Source: Candidatus Nitrosopumilus sp. (lineage in GTDB: Archaea > Thermoproteota > Nitrososphaeria > Nitrososphaerales > Nitrosopumilaceae). Taken from it: a stretch of 64,000 bases of DNA. The translations under genes were made by a program, and so were the position numbers. This document shows, piece after piece, positions 42,165-50,072 of this stretch (within the stretch, counting starts at the first letter, position 1; every line of letters starts with the position of its first letter). Where the stretch lies: the NCBI RefSeq assembly GCF_028278985.1, contig NZ_JANQTA010000002.1:100397-164396 (forward strand), given 5' to 3'. The notes below the pieces were generated by a model. That model had not been told where the DNA came from and did not search any database. It saw only the letters and a list, made by a program, of their open reading frames with translations.

Positions 42165-43586
42165 TTAGATGGGTTTTCCTTTGTATTGATAATCTATTAC
42201 CTTATGAAACAAATTATGGGATGAAATCACAGTAACTGCTGCAATTACAATGCCAACAAAATTTCGAATTGTCATTAGTTCATTTGGTTGCGATGCAATT
42301 ATGGAAGTATCAAATACAACATAGAAATTATCAAACATCCAAAATGCAAGGGTCACCCAGGACAACACTCCTGCAATAAGATATCCTAATCTAGTTTTAT
42401 AATGAATAAAAGCAATAGATACCCCAATAGCAGAATACCAAGCCAAAGTTCCCAAAATCCAAAGGGGTTGGTAAACCTCAGGCCTATCATCTAACCAATA
42501 GTAGCTACTGCCGCAAATTCCTAGTAATACTAACGAAATTTGGATGATTTTTTGGTTAATCTTAAAACCAGTTTTTTCTTCTTTTTGTTCTGCAACAGGA
42601 GGAGAGGCTTTCATTTCTTTGGTTGCAATATCAATTGCATTTCTAACTGATTTCAATTTAATAGGAATTATCTTTGTAATTGAATCATCTGTTACAACAG
42701 TATCATGTACAAGGCTATCAATAAGAGGGCGAGCAAGAGATGCTTTTACTGGAGTAATCAAATCGACCCAGTAAGAAGATAGACGAGTAGTCAAAAAAGG
42801 AATTTGCAAAACGAACAAATTTTTATTTAGATAGGCTGAATAGACTCGCATTAATTCTTCATAAGTCATTTTATCTGGACCGCCAATTTCAAAAATTTTT
42901 CCAGTTGTTTTTTCATTTGACATGCTTTCAACAAGGTATGAAATTACATCATCAACAGCTATTGGTTGAGCCAATGATTTTACCCAGGATGGACAAACCA
43001 TTATTCTGAGCCTCTCTACCAAATATCGAAGCATTGCATATGAGCCACCTTGTGCTCCAATGATTATTGATGCTCGAAATTCAGTTACAGGGATATTTCC
43101 AGATGCAAGGATTTCACCAACTTCTTTTCTGCTTTGCATGTGAGGAGACAAATCAGGGCCATCGTTAACCAATCCTCCCAGATAGATTATTCTTTTAACA
43201 CCTGAATGTGTGGCAGCTTTTAAGAAATTTTGAGCTTGAATTTTCTCTCGTGAAGCAAACTCTTGCCACTCGTCTTTATTTCCCTCCATTGAATGGAGTA
43301 AATAGTAAGCTATCTCTACCCCCTCCATAGCCTTAGTTAATTCATCAAGATCAAAGACATCTGCTTGAACATATTTTACATTTTTAGAATTTTCAATTTT
43401 TTTTCTGCTTAAACCACGAACTGTGCATCCATTTGCAGATAATTTTGAAATTAATCTAGAGCCAATAAAACCGGTTGAACCAGTAACAAGAATAGAAAAA
43501 GGGGGCAATTTTGATTCATTCATCACGGATTGGGACATCATTATGTCATTGCTCCATAGTACATGAAAAATTTTTTCAATAATCAT
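42165..43586 (-). CDS. NAD-dependent epimerase (atypical SDR) with C-terminal membrane domain
   Basis: The 473-residue protein begins with a Rossmann domain of the extended/atypical SDR type (ILVTGSTGFIGSRLISKL; residues about 30-320) with YLGGLV and QPIAVDDVISYLV. The C-terminal 150 residues hold about four membrane helices of a DoxX-like kind. Fusions of this type occur in bacteria near photolyase or LitR genes. The substrate may be a lipid or quinone. The start is uncertain: ATG 43586, or the tandem ATGs at 43541/43538. Operator-like repeats lie immediately upstream. Confidence 0.75.
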   Translation of the reverse strand: MIIEKIFHVLWSNDIMMSQSVMNESKLPPFSILVTGSTGFIGSRLISKLSANGCTVRGLSRKKIENSKNVKYVQADVFDLDELTKAMEGVEIAYYLLHSMEGNKDEWQEFASREKIQAQNFLKAATHSGVKRIIYLGGLVNDGPDLSPHMQSRKEVGEILASGNIPVTEFRASIIIGAQGGSYAMLRYLVERLRIMVCPSWVKSLAQPIAVDDVISYLVESMSNEKTTGKIFEIGGPDKMTYEELMRVYSAYLNKNLFVLQIPFLTTRLSSYWVDLITPVKASLARPLIDSLVHDTVVTDDSITKIIPIKLKSVRNAIDIATKEMKASPPVAEQKEEKTGFKINQKIIQISLVLLGICGSSYYWLDDRPEVYQPLWILGTLAWYSAIGVSIAFIHYKTRLGYLIAGVLSWVTLAFWMFDNFYVVFDTSIIASQPNELMTIRNFVGIVIAAVTVISSHNLFHKVIDYQYKGKPI

Positions 43587-43590
43587 ATTT

Positions 43591-43658
43591 AACTAGTGAT
43601 AAATTTACTATCTAGTGGCCAAACAAGTAAGTAAAATAATTTATTTTGGCACTAGTTT
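43591..43658. promoter_or_regulatory. three ACTAGTG-type operator copies
   Basis: AACTAGTGATAAAT (43591-43604), CTAGTGGCCAAAC (43612-43624) and, on the minus strand, AAACTAGTGCCAAAAT (43643-43658). They lie between the divergent SDR gene and the CarH-like gene. The shared core ACTAGTG-nn-AAA is the same as in the triple repeat at 39171-39223. The third copy ends 17 bp before the TATA box of the CarH-like gene. Confidence 0.6.
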
Positions 43659-43674
43659 TTGCAGTTAGCATTAG

Positions 43675-43682
43675 TTATATAT
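43675..43682 (+). promoter_or_regulatory. TATA box of the CarH-like gene
   Basis: TTATATAT is centred 25 bp before ATG 43703, which sets the start of a leaderless mRNA. It rules out the longer open frame that begins at 43646 upstream of the box. Confidence 0.65.
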
Positions 43683-43702
43683 CCAATCCGGAAAGAGATA
43701 GC

Positions 43703-44545
43703 ATGGTATACATTCGTGCTAAAAAAGTAAAATCAGATCAGTATCTCTATCTTGTAAAAAGCGTATGGGACTCAAAAAAGAGTACATCAAAGCAAGAAAT
43801 TATAAAATATTTGGGCAAGGCTTCTGAAGTAATCAAAGACGATATTCCAGAGGAATATAGAAATGATCCTAAGGTATTATCTGCCCTAGCTGCTCACAAT
43901 CCAGAAGACATCAAAAAGAGAGAGGATGCAACCAAGAAATCAAAACAGCAATTATACAAGAAACTAACTGACGGCAATATTCAAGAATGCATCAAAATTT
44001 ATGATGAATACATTAAGGTGTTTAGTGCTTCTAGTTTCTTTGATAAAATTCTCAAACCCGTAATGTATAAAATTGGAGATGATTGGGCTAGTGAGAAAAT
44101 CAGTATTGCTACAGAACATGTAGCAAGTAACGTTGCTCAAACACTTGTAAGAATAATTATGGATCAAGTTTCAGGATCAGGTAAGAAGAAAAAAGTTCTC
44201 ATTTGTGTACCCCTAGGAGAAGAGCACCATTTGGGATGTGATGTTTTAGAGACATATCTATCAATCAAAGGTTTCAGAGTATTCAATATGGGAACATCAA
44301 TTCCAACAGAAGATATTTTGAGTTTCATTAACAACAATAAACCAGATGTTGTATTGATTTCAATCACACTACCAGATAATATTGGAGCTGGTCAAAGATT
44401 GGTCAAAAAAATTAAGGCAGAATTTGACATTCCCGTGTTGATAGGAGGATATGCAATGCAGATTGAAAAGCCAGGAAAATTTGAAGGTACAGTTATCGGA
44501 GATGTGGGATTGGAAGAAGTTCCAAAGATGCTACGAAACGCATGA
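43703..44545 (+). CDS. CarH/LitR-like cobalamin-binding sensor with unusual N-terminus
   Basis: The 280-residue protein ends in a two-part B12 sensor. A helical cap (about 85-155) contains W128-x9-E138-H139, the Wx9EH light-sensing motif of CarH. The Rossmann-like cobalamin domain has E173-x-H175-x2-G178 (lower axial His) and VLIGGYAMQIEKPG. CarH in bacteria binds adenosylcobalamin, tetramerises on DNA in the dark and falls apart in light. The usual MerR helix-turn-helix is missing. Instead residues 1-45 (MVYIRAKKVKSDQYLYLVKS) resemble an N-terminal segment seen in some archaeal transposase-like proteins, perhaps a different DNA-binding part. Three operator-like repeats lie just upstream. Confidence 0.8.
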   Translation: MVYIRAKKVKSDQYLYLVKSVWDSKKSTSKQEIIKYLGKASEVIKDDIPEEYRNDPKVLSALAAHNPEDIKKREDATKKSKQQLYKKLTDGNIQECIKIYDEYIKVFSASSFFDKILKPVMYKIGDDWASEKISIATEHVASNVAQTLVRIIMDQVSGSGKKKKVLICVPLGEEHHLGCDVLETYLSIKGFRVFNMGTSIPTEDILSFINNNKPDVVLISITLPDNIGAGQRLVKKIKAEFDIPVLIGGYAMQIEKPGKFEGTVIGDVGLEEVPKMLRNA

Positions 44546-44598
44546 TTATTTGATAATCAAAGCCGAATATAGTTAAAAATTAACGAAAAAAAATGAAT

Positions 44599-45051
44599 CT
44601 ATTTTGAGAGAATGGATTTCTCAAAATAGTTTTCAGAAGCAGTAATAAATTCAGCAAAAACATTGTTCATTCTTTTGAATATTAATTTTGTAAAAAAAGG
44701 CAGTACTGAAAAAATTTTTTGATAATTCAAATGAACTTTAATTTCAACCTTGGAACCAGTAGAATCTTGAGTATATTTTTCAACAAATGAAGTGCCGCTA
44801 AGTGGACCAGATAAAATGTATACATTATGGGTGTCAGGAGAAAATATTTCATGTCTAGTTTTAACATGAGTTTTCATTCCAAGAAAATGAATCGTCTCAT
44901 ATGCAGTTTTAACATAATCAGATTCATCAATAATTTTTATTGATTTGAAATATTTTGGAAATACATTATGGAAATTTGAAACATCAGTGCTAATTTTAAA
45001 AAGATCATCACGAGATAAAATTGAAGACTTACGCAAAGTAAAAGAACTCAT
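44599..45051 (-). CDS. SRPBCC (START-like) ligand-binding protein
   Basis: The 150-residue protein has the SRPBCC/polyketide-cyclase pattern: an N-terminal strand and helices (SRDDLFKISTDVSNFHNVFP), then an antiparallel sheet and a long C-terminal helix (FAEFITASENYFEKS). These proteins bind lipids or other hydrophobic ligands or act as coenzyme Q-binding helpers. It overlaps the upstream tautomerase-like gene by 4 bp (ATGA). SRPBCC genes are common in bacterial light-responsive LitR clusters. Confidence 0.7.
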   Translation of the reverse strand: MSSFTLRKSSILSRDDLFKISTDVSNFHNVFPKYFKSIKIIDESDYVKTAYETIHFLGMKTHVKTRHEIFSPDTHNVYILSGPLSGTSFVEKYTQDSTGSKVEIKVHLNYQKIFSVLPFFTKLIFKRMNNVFAEFITASENYFEKSILSK

Positions 45052-45407
45052 GAATTAACCTCCATTTCAATAAAATCAAATAGATTTGAATGAAGAATGT
45101 TTAATGAAGGGAAAATTTCTATAACTTGTTTGTAAAGTAAAACTAGAGACAATTTTACAGCGTCAGTCTTAATGGTTTCAGTCTGGACACATAATCGTAT
45201 GGTTGTTTTCTCTTCAGTGGTTGAGATTTGAATGAAAAATTCCTGATGCTTATCATCAATTACTACAGTTGGAAGTAATGCAGAAAATCCTTTTTTATCA
45301 ACATAGATATCCGAGATTTTAATTAAAGGTGATTTTTGGAAAATAGGAGCAAAATTTTTCGATAATTCACGAAGATCTATTCTAGAATCTAACGTCACAT
45401 GAGGCAT
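45048..45407 (-). CDS. tautomerase-like (CHMI-type) protein
   Basis: The 119-residue protein begins MPHVTLDSRIDLRELSKN, similar to 5-carboxymethyl-2-hydroxymuconate isomerase, whose catalytic residue is the N-terminal proline (P2) after Met removal. A beta-alpha-beta unit, repeated once, follows, with the late FIEMEVN strand. A catabolic role in hydroxymuconate breakdown is unlikely here; an unknown tautomerase or a binding role is more plausible. It is the first gene of the operon with the SRPBCC gene. Confidence 0.5.
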   Translation of the reverse strand: MPHVTLDSRIDLRELSKNFAPIFQKSPLIKISDIYVDKKGFSALLPTVVIDDKHQEFFIQISTTEEKTTIRLCVQTETIKTDAVKLSLVLLYKQVIEIFPSLNILHSNLFDFIEMEVNS

Positions 45408-45455
45408 AAAATAGAAAAGTAATTTTCAGTATTTATAAAAAATAAAAAAATTTTC

Positions 45456-45509
45456 ATAGTGCCAACTTTTTCTATCTCAGCTAAAAAATCAATAATGAAT
45501 TAGCACTAT
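45456..45509. promoter_or_regulatory. 7-bp inverted repeat between divergent genes
   Basis: ATAGTGC (45456-45462) and GCACTAT (45503-45509) are exact inverse copies, 40 bp apart, between the tautomerase-like gene (minus) and a TFB gene (plus). ATAGTGCCAAC resembles CTAGTGGCCAAAC at 43612 and may be a weaker copy of that operator. Confidence 0.35.
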
Positions 45510-45556
45510 AATGAAATTTTTTGGTCTCTTAAATAATTTCAAAACTAAAATTTTGT

Positions 45557-46468
45557 ATGTTGGTAGAATTAGTACATCAAAAAAATTGTAAAAAATTTTC
45601 CATTGTTACTGATTATGATACAGGAGAAGTTGCCTGCAGTAATTGTGGAGCAGTATCATTAGAAAAAATTGTTGATGCAGGTCCAGAGTCAACAGGATTA
45701 TCGGGTGAAGATTATCAAAGTAGTAGCAGAGTTGGCAGAAAGATTTCCTTAAAAATGATAGACATGGGTTTGTCAACTATTATTGAAGCAAAAGATAGAG
45801 ATGCAACGGGAAAATCGCTATCGCATGAAAACAAAAGAATGTTCTACAGACTAAGAATGTGGGATAGAAATAGTCGTTCAGCTAACACAACAAAATCATT
45901 TCAAAAGGCATTTACAATGTTGGATGGCATCAGTTCAAAATTAGTACTTCCAGAATCAGTTGCAGAGGAGGCTGCGTATCTATTTAGAAAAATCTCAGCA
46001 AAGAAGATGTTGGCAGGTAGATCAACTGCAGGAATATTATGTGCCACAGTATACATTGCATGTAGATTAACTAACACCCCTAGAACACTACAAGATATTG
46101 CAGATGCAGGAAACATCAAGAAAAAAAACCTGCAAAGAATTTACAGATATCTTGCAAAGGAACTAGAGATATATCCAAAAGTATTCAGTCCAAAAGAATT
46201 CATTTCAAGAATTTCAACGGCAGTTGAGATTTCAGAAAAGACAGAAAGGTTGGCTTTCAAAATTATCGGGATTGCCAACAAGAACAATGTATCAACGAGT
46301 AAAAACCCCATGGCAATGGCAGCAGCTGCTGTTCACTTAGCCTCAGTTCTAAATAAGGAAAAAGTCTCGCAAACTAGAATTTCAGAAGTTTCAGGAATTA
46401 GCGCAGTTACAATCAGAGACAGAACAAAAGAAATCAAGAATAAGATAGGAGGTGAAATTAGTGGGTAG
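45557..46468 (+). CDS. tfb: transcription factor B with altered zinc ribbon
   Basis: The 303-residue protein is a TFB with both cyclin-like repeats (about 110-195 and 205-295; SAKKMLAGRSTAGILCATVY; NPMAMAAAAVHLASVL) and the B-finger-linker region (GLSTIIEAKDRDATGKSL). The zinc ribbon is unusual: the first CxxC is replaced by H7-x3-C11, while the second pair C27-x2-C30 is kept. It recruits RNA polymerase to TATA-bound TBP. A variant ribbon hints at a specialised paralog. TATA-like CTTAAATAA lies 24 bp before the start. A Cys-rich gene overlaps its end. Confidence 0.88.
   Translation: MLVELVHQKNCKKFSIVTDYDTGEVACSNCGAVSLEKIVDAGPESTGLSGEDYQSSSRVGRKISLKMIDMGLSTIIEAKDRDATGKSLSHENKRMFYRLRMWDRNSRSANTTKSFQKAFTMLDGISSKLVLPESVAEEAAYLFRKISAKKMLAGRSTAGILCATVYIACRLTNTPRTLQDIADAGNIKKKNLQRIYRYLAKELEIYPKVFSPKEFISRISTAVEISEKTERLAFKIIGIANKNNVSTSKNPMAMAAAAVHLASVLNKEKVSQTRISEVSGISAVTIRDRTKEIKNKIGGEISG
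46446..46454 (+). promoter_or_regulatory. strong ribosome-binding site AGGAGGTGA region
   Basis: TAGGAGGTGA lies 6-7 bp before GTG 46461, inside the end of the TFB gene. This decides for GTG 46461 rather than GTG 46452 (which lies within the ribosome-binding site) as the start of the Cys-rich gene. Confidence 0.6.
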
Positions 46469-46646
46469 AACATGTAAGGGAATTTGTGTAATGCATAAGG
46501 CAGAACCAGTTCCCAACAAAATTAGGTACGAAATAGGCCAAAAGAGATGCACATTCTGTGGAATTTTCATGTCAACATGTGATTCAAGGTGTATGTGTTG
46601 TAGGGCAGTACTTAGAACAAAGGCAAGAAGTAAAAAGAGATCCTAG
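46461..46646 (+). CDS. cysteine-rich small protein
   Basis: The 61-residue basic protein has C-x3-C and H near the start (TCKGICVMH), then CTFCG, STCDSRCMCCR and a lysine/arginine tail (RTKARSKKRS). Seven or more cysteines could hold two zinc ions, and the tail suggests nucleic-acid binding. Its start overlaps the TFB gene by 8 bp and has one of the few strong Shine-Dalgarno sequences seen here. A partner role for TFB is possible. Confidence 0.6.
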   Translation: MGRTCKGICVMHKAEPVPNKIRYEIGQKRCTFCGIFMSTCDSRCMCCRAVLRTKARSKKRS

Positions 46647-47857
46647 TTATTTTTGGAGGCACTAACAAGAGATACTACATCCCTATCTCTTAGTTGGTAA
46701 TCAACAGGTAATCTTAGATTGTATCTCAAGTCTTTTCCATATAGTAATCCCTTTGTCAAATCAGTGTGAATCTCTTTTGCCAGATCATTAATTGTTGCAC
46801 CATCTTTTAGCAATATCAAATCAGGCAATATTCGTCCTTTTTTGTCTGCCATATTAGCCTCATCAGCTACAGGGTAAATTGAATTCATTTTCAATAATTT
46901 GAAGACTGCCACATTAATTGCAAATTGAACACCAGTCCTCATATATTCACCCATTATGCCTTTTTTGATAAATTCCAGTGCTTGAATTTGTTTTTCATTT
47001 AATTCATCAGGTTTTATAATTTCAAATTGTTCTGAGCCTGGAGAATATTTTATCAAGCCTTTTTGCTCTGCACGTCTCAAGCTAAATTCACTATCACCAC
47101 TTACAGGAATTACAATAGAGTCATTATATCGCTCTCTTAATCTTGCAAAATTTTTATCAGCACCTTCAACATCAATCTTGTTTGCAACAATCAATGTAGG
47201 TTTTGAAATTTTTCTCAAATATGATACAAATTTTTTGCTATCAGTCATATCAAAATCATCAAAATTCTTTTCTTCAAGATTTGTTGCAATCAAAGACTCT
47301 TTAACATGATTTTTGTTTACTCCAATTCCACGATAAAGGTCAGTTATTGCATCAATAATATCAGAACCGCCACGAATTAATTTTGAAACTTTGTCTCGGT
47401 TTCCTTCCAAGATTTTATGATACCACATGATTAATTCTTCTTCAATATCTGCAAAATCAGATATTGGGTCACCAGTTCCAGTTTCAGTAATTTTTCCTGT
47501 GGAATCTATGCCCCCAGAGGCATCAACCACATGTAACAAAGCATCAGACTGTGCAGCAATTGAAAGAAATTGATTGCCTAAACCTTTACCTTTCCATGCA
47601 TCTTTGATAAGACCCGGAAGATCAATTAGTTCAATTGGAACGTATCGCCATCCATCTATACATTTTGAGTTGTTCGGATTGCAAGTTGTTTTAAATTCAC
47701 GACATACACACATGGCGATAGCATGAGAAACTCCTGAAACAGCAGATTTTGTTGTAAATGGATAAGATGAAATCTCTTCAGAAGATAGAGTTGCCGAATT
47801 AAAGAAAGTTGTTTTTCCAGTATTGGTTTTACCAATTAATCCAATTTTGATTGGCAT
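46643..47857 (-). CDS. YchF/OBG-like archaeal GTPase
   Basis: The 404-residue protein has a TRAFAC G domain of the OBG/YchF group: P-loop GKTNTGKTT, YPFTTKSA (switch I), IDLPGLIKDAWKGKGLGNQFL (G3 and Gly-rich), and VANKIDVEGAD (G4). Its long insert and a C-terminal TGS domain (LPDLILLKDGATINDLAKE) are typical of the archaeal branch. It probably acts on the ribosome or on translation. It converges with the Cys-rich gene by 4 bp. Confidence 0.88.
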   Translation of the reverse strand: MPIKIGLIGKTNTGKTTFFNSATLSSEEISSYPFTTKSAVSGVSHAIAMCVCREFKTTCNPNNSKCIDGWRYVPIELIDLPGLIKDAWKGKGLGNQFLSIAAQSDALLHVVDASGGIDSTGKITETGTGDPISDFADIEEELIMWYHKILEGNRDKVSKLIRGGSDIIDAITDLYRGIGVNKNHVKESLIATNLEEKNFDDFDMTDSKKFVSYLRKISKPTLIVANKIDVEGADKNFARLRERYNDSIVIPVSGDSEFSLRRAEQKGLIKYSPGSEQFEIIKPDELNEKQIQALEFIKKGIMGEYMRTGVQFAINVAVFKLLKMNSIYPVADEANMADKKGRILPDLILLKDGATINDLAKEIHTDLTKGLLYGKDLRYNLRLPVDYQLRDRDVVSLVSASKNN

Positions 47858-48015
47858 AAAATAGATGCCTGTTCAGAATATTTATCTCTGCCTAAGAATT
47901 TTTATTTTGACATAATCTAATGTTTGAGAAAATCATAAGACCATTTTCAATTTTTAATGAATTGTAGGTTTGCAAAATTTTTCTTCTCATTCAGTAAAAT
48001 CGTTAGAAAATTTTT

Positions 48016-48438
48016 TCAAATTAACTTTCTTACTAATCTCTGATGTTCTGCCAACATGCATCGATTAAAAACTACATCGATACCTGCTTTTTTTGCCAAT
48101 TCTTCAGCCTCAGGATTATGAATCCCTTGCTGAAGCCATATTACTTTGGGTTTCTTCTGTATTGCCTCTTCAATCACAGACATTACTTGATCCGAAGGCC
48201 TGAAAATATCAACAATATCAATTTCATCATCAATTTCTGAAACTGAAGAGTATGATTTTTTGCCTAAAATTTCATCTACGGTAGGATTTACAGGGGTAAT
48301 ATCGTATCCATTATCTGAAAGATATTGTGGAACATAGTGAGCAGCCTTTGATGAATTTTTTGACATTCCTATAACTGCAACTTTTTTAAAATTGAGAATT
48401 TTTTTAATTTCTTCATCTGAATGGGGATCATTTTCCAT
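48016..48438 (-). CDS. CoA-binding (YccU-like) protein
   Basis: The 140-residue protein is a small Rossmann-type CoA_binding domain: KKVAVIGMSKNSSKAAHYV, ITPVNPTVDEILGKKSY, IDIVDIFRPSDQV, KVIWLQQGIHNPEA and the end VFNRCMLAEHQRL. ATG at 48438 (MENDPHSDEE) is preferred, since the extension to 48483 has no counterpart in the family. The biochemical role is unknown, although the fold binds CoA in related proteins. Confidence 0.88.
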   Translation of the reverse strand: MENDPHSDEEIKKILNFKKVAVIGMSKNSSKAAHYVPQYLSDNGYDITPVNPTVDEILGKKSYSSVSEIDDEIDIVDIFRPSDQVMSVIEEAIQKKPKVIWLQQGIHNPEAEELAKKAGIDVVFNRCMLAEHQRLVRKLI

Positions 48439-48515
48439 AAATGAAGTGAAAGTATGGAGAATATAATTTTTAGACCAAAGCAAGGATATTTTAGGAATTA
48501 AATGAAATTAACTCC

Positions 48516-49028
48516 ATGGAAGAAGAGCCAAAAGAGCTTATTGTTTTAGGAGCCATTAAAAACGGAATCAAAAAATTTGATAAGATTCAGAAAGCAACAC
48601 AGGTTGATCCTAAAGAACTAGATGAAATTTTACAAAAATTAGAAAAAAAGGAATTCATCAAAGTTGAAGAAAAGAAAGGCTGGTTAGGAAATAAAATCGA
48701 GATAAAATCTACAGAAAGAGGAGATAAAGAGGTAGATGAGAGAGTTCACGAATTACAAACTAAATGGAATCAAATGTCTGCCGTATACAAAACAGGAGAT
48801 AAAGAGAAAATGAAGGATATGATGGAGAGTAATAGATCATTTCTACCAATGATGATGTTTTTTGGAGTTATGGACATGATGATGTTTTCAATGATGTTTT
48901 CAATGATGGGGTCATCTATGGGAGACTATGTGCCAGCTGAAGATATCCCTGATGGAATGGACAGTGGTAGCGATATGGATGGTGGCGGAATGGACGATGG
49001 TGGATTTGACTTTGACATTGGATTCTAG
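48516..49028 (+). CDS. winged-helix protein with Met-rich segment and acidic Gly/Asp tail
   Basis: The 170-residue protein has an N-terminal winged helix (residues about 5-68; ELIVLGAIKNGIKKFDKI, LDEILQKLEKKEFIKV). A hydrophobic stretch that is unusually rich in methionine follows (FLPMMMFFGVMDMMMFSMMF, about 107-126), then a low-complexity acidic end with GMDSGSDMDGGGMDDGGF. Methionine clusters may bind copper(I) or associate with the membrane. No family is known to me. Copper is important in ammonia oxidisers, but a link is conjecture. Confidence 0.55.
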   Translation: MEEEPKELIVLGAIKNGIKKFDKIQKATQVDPKELDEILQKLEKKEFIKVEEKKGWLGNKIEIKSTERGDKEVDERVHELQTKWNQMSAVYKTGDKEKMKDMMESNRSFLPMMMFFGVMDMMMFSMMFSMMGSSMGDYVPAEDIPDGMDSGSDMDGGGMDDGGFDFDIGF

Positions 49029-49064
49029 AGTATATTTTATACTTCAGTAATTAACGACATGTAA

Positions 49065-50072
49065 TTGATTTACAATTCGTTTGACAATCCGGGTTTAGTT
49101 AAAGTTCTAACTTTTCTTCAAACTCACAACACAGAATATCTTTCAGGACAAGATTTGAGTGATGTATTACACATTAGTAGAGTAGCAGTTTGGAAACATA
49201 TCAAAAAAATCCAAGAATTAGGATACACAGTAGAATCAAAACAAAAGCTTGGCTACAAATTAACCTCTAATTCAGAATTATTACTTCCGTGGGAAATTAC
49301 ATCAGAATTAAAAACCAAAATTATTGGTCAAAGAGCATTTTATTTTGATAGTACAGATTCAACTCAAAATCAAGCTCTCATCATGGCAGAAGATTCAGAA
49401 AATGACGGAGCCATAATCATTGCAGATAGTCAAACTGGAGGAAAAGGACGTTCTGGTAGAAAATGGGTTTCTCCAAAAGGAGGAATATGGATGTCAATTA
49501 TACTTCAGCCAAAATTTGATATTTCAATAACTACATTATTTCCAATTGCATCATCTCTTGCATTATCATATGCAATTGAAAAAGTCTTCAAAAAAACTCC
49601 AGAATTAAAATGGCCAAACGATCTTACAATTAAAGGTAAAAAAGTTGCAGGAATGTTAGTAGATGTTTCTTTAGAATCAAACAGAATAGAAAATCTAGTG
49701 TTAGGAGTAGGAATTAATTTTGATGTTGATGTAAAACAGATTGAGAGAAATCTAAAAAATACACCAAATTTTTACGGTGTTGCAACACTAAGAGATTTAA
49801 ATAAAAAAACAAAACCTATCCAACTTGTCCAACAGTTTCTCCAAGAATTAGAAAAAATCTATAATTTGCTCAATGAGAAAAATACAAAGAAGATAATTTC
49901 AGAATGGACAAAAAGATCATCAACCATTGGAAAAGAAGTGGAAATCAATACAATTAACGGGAAAGTAAAAGGTAAAGCACAAAGAATTGATGAAGACGGA
50001 GCCCTAGTTGTTTCAAGCAAGAATGGTAATTCAAGAATTATTGCAGGAGATGTCATTCATCTATCAAAATAA
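49065..50072 (+). CDS. birA: biotin-[acetyl-CoA carboxylase] ligase with HTH domain
   Basis: The 335-residue bifunctional BirA has an N-terminal winged helix (SGQDLSDVLHISRVAVWKHI, about residues 20-45) and a catalytic domain with DSTDSTQNQA, GGKGRSGRKWVSPKGGIW and KWPNDL. A C-terminal SH3-like cap follows. It biotinylates the carboxyl carrier of acetyl/propionyl-CoA carboxylase, which fixes bicarbonate in the 3HP/4HB cycle, and may repress genes. Start is TTG 49065 with a TATA-like TATATTTTATAC about 28 bp upstream. Confidence 0.93.
   Translation: MIYNSFDNPGLVKVLTFLQTHNTEYLSGQDLSDVLHISRVAVWKHIKKIQELGYTVESKQKLGYKLTSNSELLLPWEITSELKTKIIGQRAFYFDSTDSTQNQALIMAEDSENDGAIIIADSQTGGKGRSGRKWVSPKGGIWMSIILQPKFDISITTLFPIASSLALSYAIEKVFKKTPELKWPNDLTIKGKKVAGMLVDVSLESNRIENLVLGVGINFDVDVKQIERNLKNTPNFYGVATLRDLNKKTKPIQLVQQFLQELEKIYNLLNEKNTKKIISEWTKRSSTIGKEVEINTINGKVKGKAQRIDEDGALVVSSKNGNSRIIAGDVIHLSK

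Noticed and set aside
43646..43702. Longer N-terminus of the CarH-like protein (MALVFAVSISYI...)
   Set aside because: The extension overlaps operator copies and the TATA box; it looks like a signal peptide only by chance.
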